From the NCBI GenBank assembly GCA_001312405.1, contig BBDR01000013.1, positions 1 to 64,000 on the forward strand: a stretch of DNA of 64,000 nucleotides, written 5' to 3'. Each line of letters opens with the position of its first letter. Positions within the stretch are counted from its first letter, which is position 1. Shown piece by piece: positions 10,307 through 21,224 of the stretch. This DNA is from Clostridium sp. NkU-1 (lineage in GTDB: Bacteria; Bacillota_A; Clostridia; Lachnospirales; Lachnospiraceae). A program made the translations under genes and the position numbers. Below the pieces are notes generated by a model. It did not search any database. It was not told the origin of the DNA and saw only the letters and a program-made list of their open reading frames with translations.

Positions 10307-12293
10307 ATGAAATTGCAAAGAGTGTTAAAAAGAATATGTGCTGCTGCGCTGTGTGCAGTTATTTCCTTATCGGTAATCCCTCCGGTAACTGCCTCGGCGG
10401 CGGACAGCCTGCGGGGAGAATCTATTTATCAAATTATGGTAGACCGCTTTTATGACGGAGATGCATCAAATAATGCAACCGGAGAGGCCTTTCGTTATAC
10501 TGAGAACTCACAGGATGATTTCAGGTATATGCATGGCGGTGACTGGCAGGGAATTATTGATAAGATCTCCTATATCAAGGATATGGGGTATACCGCTATC
10601 TGGATTTCTCCGGTAACGGATCCTCAGCTATGGAGTGTCCCTGATTCCAATGGCAAGCAATGGCCCACTGCATATCATGGGTATAATATGTATGATCCTA
10701 ACCGGGCAAACCGGTATTTCGGAGCGGAAGACCCAGAAAAAAAGTAAGGAAAAGCTAAAAGAATTGGTAGATGTTTGCCATGAGAATGGTATTAAAGTCA
10801 TTTTTGACATTGTTCCTAACCACGTAGGCGACTATTTGCAGGGAACGGGAAGCAGTGCGCATTATATTACGAATACAGGACTTAAACCAGGTTCACAGGT
10901 ACAGCCGGTTGCACCATTTAATAATGTCCAGTGGTATCATAATAATGGCGATATTAATTGGGATCTGGAACATCCACATACCCCTTCAAGTACCCAGATG
11001 CTGGAAGATCACGACCTTGGGGGTTTAGATGACATCGATTTTGACAATGCAGAGGCAAAGGCAGCAGTATTTGATTCCATAAAGAACTGGTTTACCTATA
11101 CAGGTGCAGATGCAGCCAGAGTCGATGCGGCAAAGTGTATGAAGCCATCGGACATCCACGAACTGCAGGAGTATCTGAGTGTGGCAACCTTTGGAGAGAA
11201 CTTTGATATGCATGTCAATTTCGTGAAGGACTGGGTTGGTGCCAATGCGGAAACAGGCATGCTTGATTTTCCGCTCTTTCAGGCCATTGTGAATGATTTC
11301 GCCTATGGAAAGAATTTTAACAATACTTCAGAGATATCGATTCAGGCGATTTTTGATCAGGATGAATTGTATGGTTCCCATTTAAATGACATGGTGACAT
11401 TCATCGATAATCATGACAGGAACCGGTTTCTGACAGAGGCTGGAGGAAATAAGGATAAGCTTCATAATGCATTGACCTTCCTGTTCACAGCACGGGGAGT
11501 CCCGGTTGTATTCCAGGGTACAGAGCAGAACCGGGGGAATGCAAATGGCCAGGTGATCAGTGGGATTGCAGATACCTGGAACCGTTGGTCTATGGTAACA
11601 AAGGCTGGGAACGGGAATGTGCTTCATGAGTATTTTAACACCTCGACCGATACTTATCAGTTAATAGCGAAATTGAATGGTTTAAGGAGCCAGTACAGGG
11701 CGTTGGCAGATGGAACACAGAGAGAAATGTGGACGTCGATGCACACGTATGCTTTTTCCAGGCGGGTAGATTCCGGTGAGGACAAAGGACAGGAACTGAT
11801 ATGCGCATTCCACAATGCGGAAGGGACAGAAAGCACAACCATGTCCCTGCGGGCAGAAAGCAGTATCCCGTCAGGTACCACACTGGTAAATGTGATGAAT
11901 CCAAATGATAAGATTACGGTAACGCAAGACCGAAAGATTACAATTTCACTTACCGGAAATAATTCCAAGATTTATAAGGCAGATGAAAATGCACAGAGGC
12001 TGGTTCCGGTTACATTTACAGTGAATCATGCAACAACAAATTGGGGAGAGAACATCTATATTGCCGGAAACTGTGCAGAACTTGGAAATTGGAACCCGGC
12101 TGCAGGAGCAGGCCCGGCAGCCTGCCCGAATTATCCTTCATGGATCCTTACGGTCAACCTTATGCCAGGAACGGCCATAGAGTTTAAGGCAATCAAGAAA
12201 GATGGGTCAGGAAATGTGACCTGGCAGGGGGGAAACAATCGTACCTATACCGTTCCTCAGACGGGTACAGGTCAGGTAACCTTTGATTGGTAA
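10307..12293 (+). CDS. Secreted alpha-amylase (GH13) with C-terminal CBM20 starch-binding domain
   Basis: About 661 residues. The signal peptide (two Arg/Lys clusters, AALCAVISLSVIPP core, likely cleaved after TASA) directs export. The catalytic domain begins SIYQIMVDRFYDGD; active-site residues are D273 (ARVDAAKCM), E297 (FGENFD) and D370 (IDNHDRNRF), numbered after correction. A beta domain C follows, then a CBM20 (FTVNHATTNWGENIYIAG, ELGNW, W at WQGGNNRTY) from about residue 565. It resembles cyclodextrin glucanotransferases but lacks their IPT domain D. Seven A at 10737-10743 break the frame; six A give DPEKSKEKLKELV. Its products would feed the upstream ABC importer. Confidence 0.9.
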
Positions 12294-12383
12294 ATGAATC
12301 GATTGCTAAAAGCAGCACCTCATCTTAACAGGACGAGGGCGCTGCTTTTGGTGCAGCGGAGATAACTGCCGCAACGCCTGTTT

Positions 12384-12533
12384 TAAGAACCGGAAGGTAA
12401 GAGGTCTGCTGCAAAGTATTTTGACAATCTTAGGCTGATCGAAAACAGCGGGCAGCAGATGTGGTTCAATAAAAGGGAATGTTGTCATAAATTGTATATT
12501 GCTGGCCAGGCCACTTTGTGGTACCATTAAATC
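12384..12533 (+). pseudogene. Possible nucleoside-phosphorylase relic
   Basis: One frame encodes AKYFDNLRLIENS, strikingly like [13 protein letters not shown] of the uridine phosphorylase at 1972-2747, and the DNA is similar over about 44 nt (12410-12455). Upstream residues EPEGKRSA may echo the PGDPKRCA loop. Nothing recognisable follows. It looks like a decayed fragment; the rest of 12294-12564 holds no gene that I can support. Confidence 0.3.
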
Positions 12534-12564
12534 ATTCTAAATAAGGAAAAAGAGGATGTTTTAA

Positions 12565-14434
12565 GTGATAAGAGAACGGCTGTTTAAGTGGTGTAAAACC
12601 GCAGGGATGTTTATAACCACTGTCATCATGCTTTTGATTCCCTGCGTATCTTATATTCTGTTTGAATATGTGACCGGCAATTTGCTGACAATCCCCATAT
12701 CCATGGCTGTTTTAAATATAAGCTGGATCTATCTGCTGTATCTTGCAGCTTTTGCAGTCAGCGGAAGCACCAGAATAGGATCCCGCTGACTGCAGTTTTT
12801 CTGTATATTGTTTCTGTTGCAGAATATCTGGTTGCAGGCTTTCGGGGAAGGCCAATCATGATCTGGGACGTTTTGGCTCTGCGTACCGCCATGAGTGTGG
12901 CAGGAAATTATGAATTTGTTTTGACAGAGGAAATGTACCTTGCCTGTCTGGGAGTCCAGGCAATCTGCATCTTTGCCCTGATATTCCCTAAAAGGGTAAA
13001 GGGCAGGAACAAACGTCTGGTTTTTGCCGGGGGAAGTACAGGTGCTGTCTTAAGCTTTATTTTATGGTTTTATACATGCTTAATCCCGAACAAAGGTCTT
13101 GAAATCAATATGTGGGAGGTAGGTGAGACCTATCAGGAATACGGATATGTGCTTTCAACGGCTGTTTCATTTAATTATGCGGTGAAGAAAAAGCCGAAGG
13201 GCTACAGCTTTTCAAAAGTAAAGCAGATTTATGATTCTGTGATAGCGGACAATCAGGTTCTTTTAGCTTCTGCCGGAGATATAGACGTAGAGGGAGAAGG
13301 TAAGACAACGCCGGTCAATATTATATGTATTATGAATGAAAGCTTTTCCGATTTAAAAGTGGCAGGAGAATTCAAAACCAACCGGGAATATTTTCCTTTT
13401 TTTAAACAGTCTGAAGGAGAATACGGTGAAGGGGAGCCTTAGCGTTCCTGTATTCGGTTCTTTGACCAGCAACTCAGAATTTGAATTTCTTACGGGAGAT
13501 TCCGTTTCCCTGCTTCCGGCTAACAGCATTGCGTACCAGTTTAATGTCAAGCCTAATACATATAGCCTTGTGAGCACTTTAAAATCCCAGGGCTATGAGA
13601 CAGTTGCCATGCACCCTTATCCAAAAGAAAATTGGAATCGTCAGGAGTGCTACCGGAACATGGGCATTGATGAATTTCTGGATATAGAAGATTATGAAGG
13701 CAGTGAGCTGCTCAGAAACTATGTCAGTGACCGGGCAGATTACGAAAAACTGATAGAAAAGGTGGAATCCAAGGAGAATCCGGATGATAAGCTGTTCCTT
13801 TTTAATGTGACCATGCAGAATCATGGAGGCTATGAAACCCTGTATGATAATTTTGACCAGGAAGTATGGCTGACCGGAGAACTGAAGGGAAAATATCCTA
13901 AGGCTGATCAGTATTTATCTCTTATGAAGCGGTCGGATGAAGCGCTGGAATATTTGCTCTCTTATTTTGAGAAAAGCCAGGAGCCTACCATGATCGTTCT
14001 TTTTGGGGATCATCAGCCCAGTGTGGAAGATGAATTTTTTTGATGATATTTCAGGGACGCCCAGCAGCCTTGTGGAGAATAAGGACCGGCTGATGTGGTA
14101 CCAGACCCCGTTTATGATCTGGACTAATTATGAAACACAGGCAGAGGAAAAAGGGGAAATGGGAGCTATTTATCTCTCTTCAGAGCTGTTAAAGAGAGCC
14201 GGGGTCAATATGACGCCTTATCAGCAGTTTCTGCTGACAATGGAAGAGACCTTTCCAGTGGTACACCCCATCGGCTGCTTTAATAAGGAAGGAACCTACT
14301 ATTCCTGGGAAGCTTTGCGGGATCCGGAAAGTCCGTACAGGGACTTGATCTCAAACTATGAATATCTGGTGTATAACCACATTTTTGATGGGAAAAAGTG
14401 TAAGGAAATGTTTTCTTTGGAAACTGATAAATAA
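12565..14434 (+). CDS. LTA-synthase-like membrane sulfatase / phosphoglycerol transferase
   Basis: About 622 residues after repair. N-terminal membrane helices (to about residue 185) precede an extracellular sulfatase-fold domain. Landmarks: IICIMNESFSDL, the catalytic Thr in GSLTSNSEFEFLTGD, MHPYPKENWNR, NVTMQNHGGY and VLFGDHQPSVE, all as in LtaS/MdoB proteins that build or modify glycerol-phosphate polymers. Three indels: one base missing near 12775, seven T at 13397-13403 (six give FPFLNSLKENTVKGS, the family consensus) and seven T at 14035-14041. GTG start with AGAGGA 8 nt upstream. Substrate is inferred. Confidence 0.85.
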
Positions 14435-14470
14435 ACCAGGGTGGATTGTTGCCGGAAAAATCAGATAAAT

Positions 14471-14508
14471 AAGGCGGATAGGGCAGGAAATGCCCCAGCC
14501 GCCTTTTA
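14471..14508. terminator. Bidirectional terminator
   Basis: AAGGCGG pairs with CCGCCTT, with an inner GGGCA/TGCCC stem, between the converging sulfatase and ABC genes. Confidence 0.85.
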
Positions 14509-14534
14509 AAATTGAAAATGCTTCTTAATGGCAG

Positions 14535-16315
14535 TTATTTTGCAGTAGTCATATAGGTTCCCTGTGGCCGCTTCAGGCGGCTGCTCCAGCCCCTGTTATT
14601 CTCCCGGGCTGTTACAAAGTTTTTGTAGATTCCGCTTTTTTCCATCAGCTCCTCATGGGTTCCCTGCTGGGCAATACGGCCGTCCGAGATCACCAGTGTC
14701 TTGTCGGCATGGCGGATGGTATTCAGCCGGTGGGCGATTACCAATAGGGTCTTTCCTGCGCACAGCTCACTGATGGCTTGCTGAATGTAACTTTCGTTGT
14801 CCGCATCCACACTGGCAGTGGCTTCATCCAGAATTACGATGGGGGCGTCCTTTAAAATGCAGCGGGCAATGGAGATGCGCTGCTTTTCACCGCCTGAAAG
14901 GGTTGCACCGCCTTGGCCCACCACGGTGTCAAAGCCAAGGGGCAGTGCCATGATAAAGTCGTAGCACCTGGCCTTTTTCGCCGCCTCCATCACTTCAGCC
15001 CGGCTGGCAGCAGGCCGCCCCATGCTGATGTTATTATAAATTGTGTCCTGAAACAGGTATACCCGCTGGAATACCATGCTGATATGATCCATCAGATCGC
15101 TTAAGCTCACTTCCCGCACATCCTTGCCGCGAATCAGCACCTTTCCGGAATTAACGTCCCAAAATCGGGTCAGGAGGCTTGCGATGGTGGATTTTCCGCC
15201 GCCGGAAGGGCCGACCAGCGCAAGCATCTGATTTTTTGATAAGTCAAAGGAGATGTCATGCAGCACCTCTTTCTCCCCATAGGCAAAGCTGACATGCTGA
15301 AACTGTACCTCAGGAATATCTCCGGCTTCCGGGATGATGTCTGTACCATTGTCCGGCAGTTCCGGTTCCCTAAATACTGCTTCAATGCGATCCATACAGC
15401 TGTTCATGACAGTGAGCCGTGCACTTTGGCCGTACAGTGCTTCAAGGGACCGAACAGATCGAATACAAAGAGCATGATGCCAACGAGGAAGGTCACATCC
15501 AGCAGACCACGGGAATTTAAGTACACGGAAAGGGCGATTATGGCGGCTGCACCAAATCCGTAGAGGATATTCAGCCGGCGTTGCAGGGGGCGTGGTTTTC
15601 TTCAAACGCAATGCTGGTACGGCAGGTCTCTCGGAAGTTGTCGGAGAGCGCCTTTGACTTTTCGCCCATCAGATTATAGGCTTTGATGATTCCGATTCCC
15701 TCGGTGAAGCCGAGAACGGCTTCGGTCAGGTTTTCACTTTGTTCCTGCCGGATGGCGGAATCCGCCAGAGCCTCTTTTTCCAGGCCCTTTGCCGTCAGGA
15801 GCAGAAGCACCACAACTCCAATGGCCGCAAGTCCCAGCCATACATTGAACAGGAGCATAAACAGGAGCATAATGCCCTGTGCGAAAATATAACTCATCAT
15901 ATCCGCCAGGACTGTCATGCAGTTTTCCTCGATAAATACCATGTCCGTGGAAAGTACGGAGCTGATTTTGCCGATATTGCCCTCGGTAAAATACCCCATG
16001 GGCATTTTACGCAGATGCCTGCCCAGTTCCATGCGCTTCTCTGCGAACAACAGGAAGCCGGCAGCCGACTGCAGACGGTCTGCAATGTGATGGAACAGCA
16101 TTTGCAGCAACAGGCAGGCTGCCAAGGCAAAACCGATCCGCAGGCACATTTCAGCCGTTGCCGTACCGTGATAAAAGGAGGCCAGAGCAAAAAAAATGCA
16201 AAGCCAATGGGCGCCTTCGCCAGAATTGATTTTAAAAAGGAAAATACTAAGGCCAGTTTGATCCTGCCTGATAATCCCCGGAAACAGCCAGAATGCGTTT
16301 CATTAAAGCAATCAT
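14535..16315 (-). CDS. ABC exporter half-transporter B (permease + ATPase)
   Basis: About 593 residues: N-terminal six-helix exporter domain and C-terminal ATPase. ATPase motifs are clear: Walker A GPSGGGKST, Q-loop SMVFQRVYLF, signature LSGGEKQRIS, Walker B IVILDEATASVD, H-loop IAHRLNTI. Start is ATG at 16315, overlapping the stop of half-transporter A as ATGA, with AAGGAGG upstream. The N-terminal half carries several frame breaks: a missing base near 16272, an A/T run at 16189-16196, a missing C near 15593 and a missing base near 15450. Undoing them gives SGDYQGRIKLALVF, ENHAPLQRRLNIL and a smooth protein. Probable heterodimer partner of A. Confidence 0.82.
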
Positions 16316-18062
16316 TGTACATTTCCTCCTTTCGCCGTACTGACCGTCCACTGGGCGCTGCCCTCGGCGGCCTGCCATAGCTTTTGATAAGCGGGGCAGC
16401 TGTTAAGCAGCTCCTCATGGGTTCCGGCGGCAGCAGTTTACCGGAATCCATAACACAAATCTGGTCCGCATCCATAATGGAGTGCAGGCGGTGGGCGATA
16501 ACAATGACGGTTTTCCCCTGGATGATCTGGGCAATGGCTTCATTCATCTTTTCCTCATTTTCCGGATCCATAAAGGCCGTGGCTTCATCGAGAACAATGA
16601 TGGGCGCGTTTTTTTAAAATGGCGCGGGCCAGGGAGACGCGCTGGCGCTCACCGCCGGAAAGCTGCTTTCCGCCATCGCCTGCCATGGTGTATATGCCCT
16701 TTTCAAGCCGGGCCAGAAATTCGCCGCATTGTGCTTTTTCTGCCGCTTCCATTACCTGAGCATCCGTTGCTTCCGGCTTACCGAGGCGGATATTTTCCAG
16801 CAGGCTGATGTTGAATAAAAACTGCTCCTGGGCAACATAAGAGATCTGGTCGTTAAGTGCTTCCAGGCTCATGCTGCGTATGTCCTGCCCGCCTATTTTG
16901 ACCGCACCTCCTGTCACATCGTAAAAGTGGACGAGCAGCTTTGCGAGGGTGGATTTGCCGCCGCCCGATTCCCCTACCAGCGCGGTCAGAGTGCCCTCCG
17001 GCACATCCAGTGTGATACCGTGCAGCACCTGGGTATCCTTGTAAGCGAACCGTACATCCTCAAACTGCACTCCATGATTCTTCCGGAAAAGGGCTTGTTG
17101 GACTGCTGAAGCGGCGGTGTGTTCATCATCTGTTCCAGGCCGGAGATCTTATGATTGATCTGAGGCAGGGTGGACATAAAGCTAAGGGCCTTAAGAAGCG
17201 GTCCCCCCACCCCGAAGGACATGCACAAAACCAGTGCCAGATCCGGCAGCTTTGAATACCCCTGAATGACAAAATAGGAACCCACAGGCAGGACAAAAAG
17301 TGCCACACAGGGAACAAGGCTGGAATAAAGTGCCATCCATGGCCAGCAGGCCTTATACCATGCCAGGGTGAAGTCCCGGTAGCTTTTTACGTCCCCCTCG
17401 AACCGGTGGTAAGACTCGCCGTCACGATTGAACACCTTGACGACTTCCATGCCATTGATATACTCCACAATGGTATTGTTCATCTTTTGGGCCGCCCCAT
17501 AGTAATTGCCCATGTCTTTCATGCCGATCCGGTACATCACCATCATGGCAATCATTCCAAGCGGCAAAGAGCACAGGGCAAGAAGCGCCAGCTTGGGATC
17601 TACAAGGAACATTCCGGCGAATACCAGTGCCGGGATGGCCAGGTTGGCAATCCCCTCAGGGAGAGCGTGGGCCAGCAGCAGTTCAATGGTCTCAATGTCG
17701 TCAATAAACATTTTTTTGATGGTGCCGACGCCTTTTTCTTCAATAGCACCCAGGGGCTGCTTCTCCAGTTTGCCCTGCAGGGAGATGCGCAGGTTTTTCA
17801 ACGTATTGTACGCCGAAAGGTGGGAGAGGGAAAGTCCCCAGAGATAGAATACAGCATACATCAGTCCACAGGCTGCGATGGCGGCAATGCGCCAGGCCAC
17901 ATAGGCTGCCGTCATATTTTCCCCCATCAGCAGCGGACGGATGATTTGGTAAATGAACCAAAACGGCAGTACGTTCATGACCATGCCGACCAGCATGGCG
18001 GCAATGGCGCCATAGGTTGTTTTGCGGTAATCACCGGCATATTCCAGTACTTTTTGAAACAA
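16312..18062 (-). CDS. ABC exporter half-transporter A (permease + ATPase)
   Basis: About 583 residues, start MFQKVLEYAGDYR with AGGAGG close upstream. Six-helix exporter domain (1-300) then ATPase with GESGGGKST, SYVAQEQFLF, LSGGERQRVS, IIVLDEATAFMDP and IAHRLHSI. Frame breaks: a missing base near 17078 (FSGKNHGVQFEDV restored), seven A on the coding strand at 16610-16616 (six give LKNAPIIVLDEAT) and a missing base near 16438 (restored AAGTHEELL). Followed with a 4-nt overlap by half-transporter B and preceded by a TetR gene, the usual layout of a repressor-controlled drug or metabolite exporter. Substrate unknown. Confidence 0.85.
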
Positions 18063-18092
18063 GATCGTTACCTCCTTTATGATTTTATGTAG

Positions 18093-18108
18093 GTTAGTTT
18101 TGACTAAC
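18093..18108. promoter_or_regulatory. Palindrome between tetR and the ABC exporter genes
   Basis: GTTAGT-TTTG-ACTAAC is a perfect inverted repeat about 30 nt before the exporter start. TTAGT/ACTAA arms are common in TetR-family operators, so this may allow separate control of the exporter pair. Confidence 0.5.
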
Positions 18109-18152
18109 TAACAAGCAAATAGGAACCCCTTCATCGGAGGGGATGCAGGGTG

Positions 18153-18764
18153 CTAAAACCCCAGAACCTGATACCAGTTAAACAGGCCGCAGATGAGTTT
18201 GGAATGGGCTTCTATCTGTTCCCATGTAAAGTCGTGGATAAACGGCTCGTAGATCGTCGTCCAGAATGCGGAAAGCAGGATATGCAGCTCTTCCATGGAG
18301 ATGCTTCTGCTGGTCAGTCCTCGTTTTTGCGTTTCCAGAAAATACTCGTAGGTCTTTACACTCATTTTCTCAACCCAGTCGTGCTGGAAGTTTGAATACG
18401 CCGTTCCCTCTGCGCATTTTATGAGCAGAATAAAACCTTCGCGGTATTCCTGTAAGAATCGAAAATACCCCAACATGTATTCTTCGTCCATATCCCATGC
18501 CTTTATCAGTGCCTCATCAGACAGCAATCCGGCCTCCACAGTGCATCGCTGTTCTAAAAAGTCATCAAGTGCAGCAACCGTATCCGCCGTTACGGCGTTA
18601 AACAAGGCTTCTTTTCCTTTGTAACGCTTATACAGGGCACCGGTAGTGATACCGGCATCCTCGCAGATTTCCTTTAAGGATGCATTCTGAAACCCATGTG
18701 TTAAAAATACCTTTTTAGCGCTGCTCAGAATCCGGGGATCAATGGAATGATCAGGTCTGGCCAT
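18153..18764 (-). CDS. TetR-family repressor
   Basis: Intact, 203 residues. N-terminal TetR HTH (ILSSAKKVFLTHGFQNASL, ICEDAGITTGALYKRYKGKE) followed by an all-helical ligand domain. It is transcribed ahead of the two ABC half-transporters on the same strand, so it most likely represses them and itself. The ligand cannot be inferred. Upstream lie two abutting perfect palindromes (18790-18819). Confidence 0.92.
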   Translation of the reverse strand: MARPDHSIDPRILSSAKKVFLTHGFQNASLKEICEDAGITTGALYKRYKGKEALFNAVTADTVAALDDFLEQRCTVEAGLLSDEALIKAWDMDEEYMLGYFRFLQEYREGFILLIKCAEGTAYSNFQHDWVEKMSVKTYEYFLETQKRGLTSRSISMEELHILLSAFWTTIYEPFIHDFTWEQIEAHSKLICGLFNWYQVLGF

Positions 18765-18789
18765 CTATTTTACCTCCTGTTACAGAATT

Positions 18790-18819
18790 GATAATTAGAT
18801 TATCGATAATGTGATTATC
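18790..18819. promoter_or_regulatory. Double operator upstream of tetR
   Basis: Two 15-bp perfect dyads, GATAATTAGATTATC and GATAATGTGATTATC, stand directly end to end. Both arms are identical (GATAAT/ATTATC) and only the 3-nt centres differ. They lie 26-55 nt before the tetR start. Confidence 0.65.
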
Positions 18820-19057
18820 AGTCTAGCAGGTGATATTTAATTTGTCAAGTATTTAATGCGGATTTTTAAACCAAATCAAGCAGCGAAGCGGATTGTAATA
18901 TCCTGAGATAAACCTTACAGAATGCTTCCTTATTATCCGGAACATTTGGTCCTTACGGTTTTTTTACGAATACGTAATAAAAACGTTATTGTAAAAAGCA
19001 GGAAAATTGGTTATTATTGTATGGAACCTGATTAAGACAACATGGAGGGATGCGAAG

Positions 19058-20730
19058 ATGAAGGAAATAAATATAGGCAGGGTCATGACCGGACTTTTTA
19101 CCGCTGCATTTTTATGCTGTGCCTCTGCCTTTGTTGCGCTGGCAGATGTAGGCGCAGCCGGTGTACAGGCAACGATTCAGTCCTGTTTGGTCAATTCTGA
19201 CAAGAACAGCGTGACGGTTCAGGCAGATAGCAATGCGAATATGGCAGGAACAGATGGCGTTCTCTACCTGGTAGAGCTTCAGCTTACCAGAACAATCTGG
19301 ACGGCAGAACGGATTATGCGGCTTCTGCAGCACCGGGAAGCAGGGTTACCTTTACATTTCCATTAAACCGTAATACGGACCAGGACAGACTTTACAGCAA
19401 ATTCGTCATTGCTGTCTGGGATGGAACAAAATATATTGAAATCAGCAAACCTCATTATATTACAAACCCTGAAATGGTAGCGGCAAATACCCAGCCATTT
19501 AATGATCCTCTTACCAAGAAGGGCTTAAACATTCAGCTTAACATGCTTGGTGATGCTTTTGAATTAGGCGTGAAGCACGTTGCCACCAATATCTCTTTCC
19601 ATCAGATCCTGGGCCAGGGAATTGATTACCAGTACGATGGAAAGACCTATCATTTTGATAAGAATGCCATCACAAGCTATGACGAGACGATCAGCGCTTT
19701 ATCCGGGAAGGGAATGACGGTAACAGCCATTATTTTAAATGGGTGGAATGATGCCGAGCCGAATCTGATCTATCCGGGAACAAAGAAAAATGCCAATGCA
19801 TTTTACTACATGTTCAATCCGGCGACCCAGGAAGGGCTGGATCAGACAAGAGCCATTGCCGCTTTCTTAGCGGAACGGTACAATGGTACCAATCCAAACC
19901 ATGGAAAAATATCCAACTGGATCATTGGCAATGAGATCAACAACCAGCAGTGGAATTACATGGGGCCTAAGGATATTCACAGCTACGTACAGGCTTACCA
20001 GGATGCGTTCCGGATTTTCTACACAGCGATTAAGAGCACCAGTGCCAATGACCGGGTATATTACTCCCTGGATTATAACTGGAATAATGAAATCGATAAT
20101 AAGCTGAAATACGGTGGAAGAGCAATTGTAGATACCTTTAATTCCATTGCCAATGAACAGGGGCAGATGGATTGGGGGTTATCCTATCATCCTTATCCCT
20201 GTCCGATGACAGAACCGGAATTCTGGGATGATGAACAGACCGGATTGATCACCAATGATTTCAACTCTCCGGTCATTAACTTTAAAAACTTAACCACACT
20301 GACTGATTACATGGCTCAGGATCCCTTAAAATCCCCTGCCGGCCATGTGCGCCACATCATTCTGACAGAACAGGGATTTACGGCGACAAGCCAGACAAGA
20401 GGCAATGTAGCTCAGATTCAGGCTGCCGCTTATGCTTATTCCTATTACATGGTTGACAGCAATCCTTATATTGATGCTTATATCTTAAGCCGTCAGGTAG
20501 ATGCCCCTCTGGAAGTGAGAAGCGGTTTATCCTTCGGACTCTGGGAATGTTCCATGGACCGGGGAGATGACATTGTAGCTACAAGGCGCCGTAAAATCTG
20601 GCAGGTATTCAGGGATATTGATAAAAAGAAATACACGCTGGAATCAACGGAGTTCGCTAAATCCATTATAGGAATTGAGAAATGGTCTGATGTGGTTCCA
20701 AACTTCCGTTGGAGATCTCTGGAGAAATAA
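19058..20730 (+). CDS. Secreted DUF5722-family protein (glycosidase-like fold)
   Basis: About 557 residues. Signal peptide with core VMTGLFTAAFLCCASAFVALA. An N-terminal beta domain (to about 140) precedes a barrel-like region rich in glycosidase-style motifs: TAIILNGWND, NWIIGNEINNQQWNY (an Asn-Glu pair as in clan A hydrolases), WGLSYHPYPCP, ILTEQGFTA. This pattern matches DUF5722 proteins, whose activity I do not know to be established. One base is missing near 19283; restoring it gives LQPYQNNLDGRTDYAAS. Monocistronic, followed by a hairpin. The catalytic role is inference from motif resemblance only. Confidence 0.75.
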
Positions 20731-20771
20731 TAATAGTAAATTGTGCAACGAATCATTAGCTTTTTAAGCAT

Positions 20772-20806
20772 GAAACCGCCTTTAAAATTATTTTAAAGGC
20801 GGTTTC
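20772..20806 (+). terminator. Terminator-like hairpin after the DUF5722 gene
   Basis: GAAACCGCCTTTAAAA pairs perfectly with TTTTAAAGGCGGTTTC around a 3-nt loop; the following T tract is short. Confidence 0.75.
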
Positions 20807-20830
20807 TGCATATTAAAAACAGGTGGGAAC

Positions 20831-21150
20831 GGAATGTTTCCGCCTCCATTTTGCTTCACTGATCAGTTCTAATTATCTGGGCAAGCAGATATTCGCAATC
20901 CGCGACCCTGCCTGCTCACAGCGTGTCCCGCTCCACCGCAGAATCGAATACAGTTATCGCTGCCTGATTCGGTTAAATTCTGATTTTAAGCCTCTGGGTT
21001 TTTAAAAGATCAGAAATATATCCATTTTTTTTCTTTTTAAAGCATCATAATATGAAAAAAAAGTTTCATAAAACACTAGATATATTGAAAAAAATAATGC
21101 AACAAAGCTAGAATGATATTAGGTAAAAAAATATGTGAAGGTTTCCTCGT
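20831..21150. other. Intergenic stretch without supported gene
   Basis: After the hairpin at 20772-20806 I see no credible gene up to the MurR start at 21225. A short open frame at 20823-21005 has no ribosome binding site or recognisable family. The part from about 21010 is A/T-rich and would hold the murR promoter; the inverted two-hairpin repeat lies at 21151-21200. Confidence 0.5.
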
Positions 21151-21200
21151 TATTGTCCACGTTTTTTTGGACATAAAGGTATCCCCAAAGGGGGTTTCTT
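21151..21200 (-). repeat. Two-hairpin repeat, copy 1 (inverted)
   Basis: Read on the minus strand it gives the core GGGGATACCTTTATGTCCA, then a spacer and TGGACAATA, as in the other copies. It has an ACCCCC/GGGG stem ahead of a TGTCCA/TGGACA stem. It sits in the 5' leader region of murR, in opposite orientation to copies 2 and 3. Confidence 0.75.
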
Positions 21201-21224
21201 CTGGCTTTAAAGAAAGGAGAAGAA

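Noticed and set aside
13380..13435. Frameshift in the LTA-synthase-like gene first placed at 13424 as an extra G
   Set aside because: Removing one T from the run at 13397-13403 instead gives FPFLNSLKENTVKGS, the family consensus, so the break lies there.
15258..18092. Several plus-strand open frames of 100-228 codons
   Set aside because: They overlap the minus-strand ABC exporter genes, whose Walker and signature motifs are clear; the plus-strand products are His/Arg-rich shadows.
20823..21005. 60-codon open frame downstream of the DUF5722 gene
   Set aside because: No ribosome binding site, no recognisable family, unlike neighbouring coding sequence.
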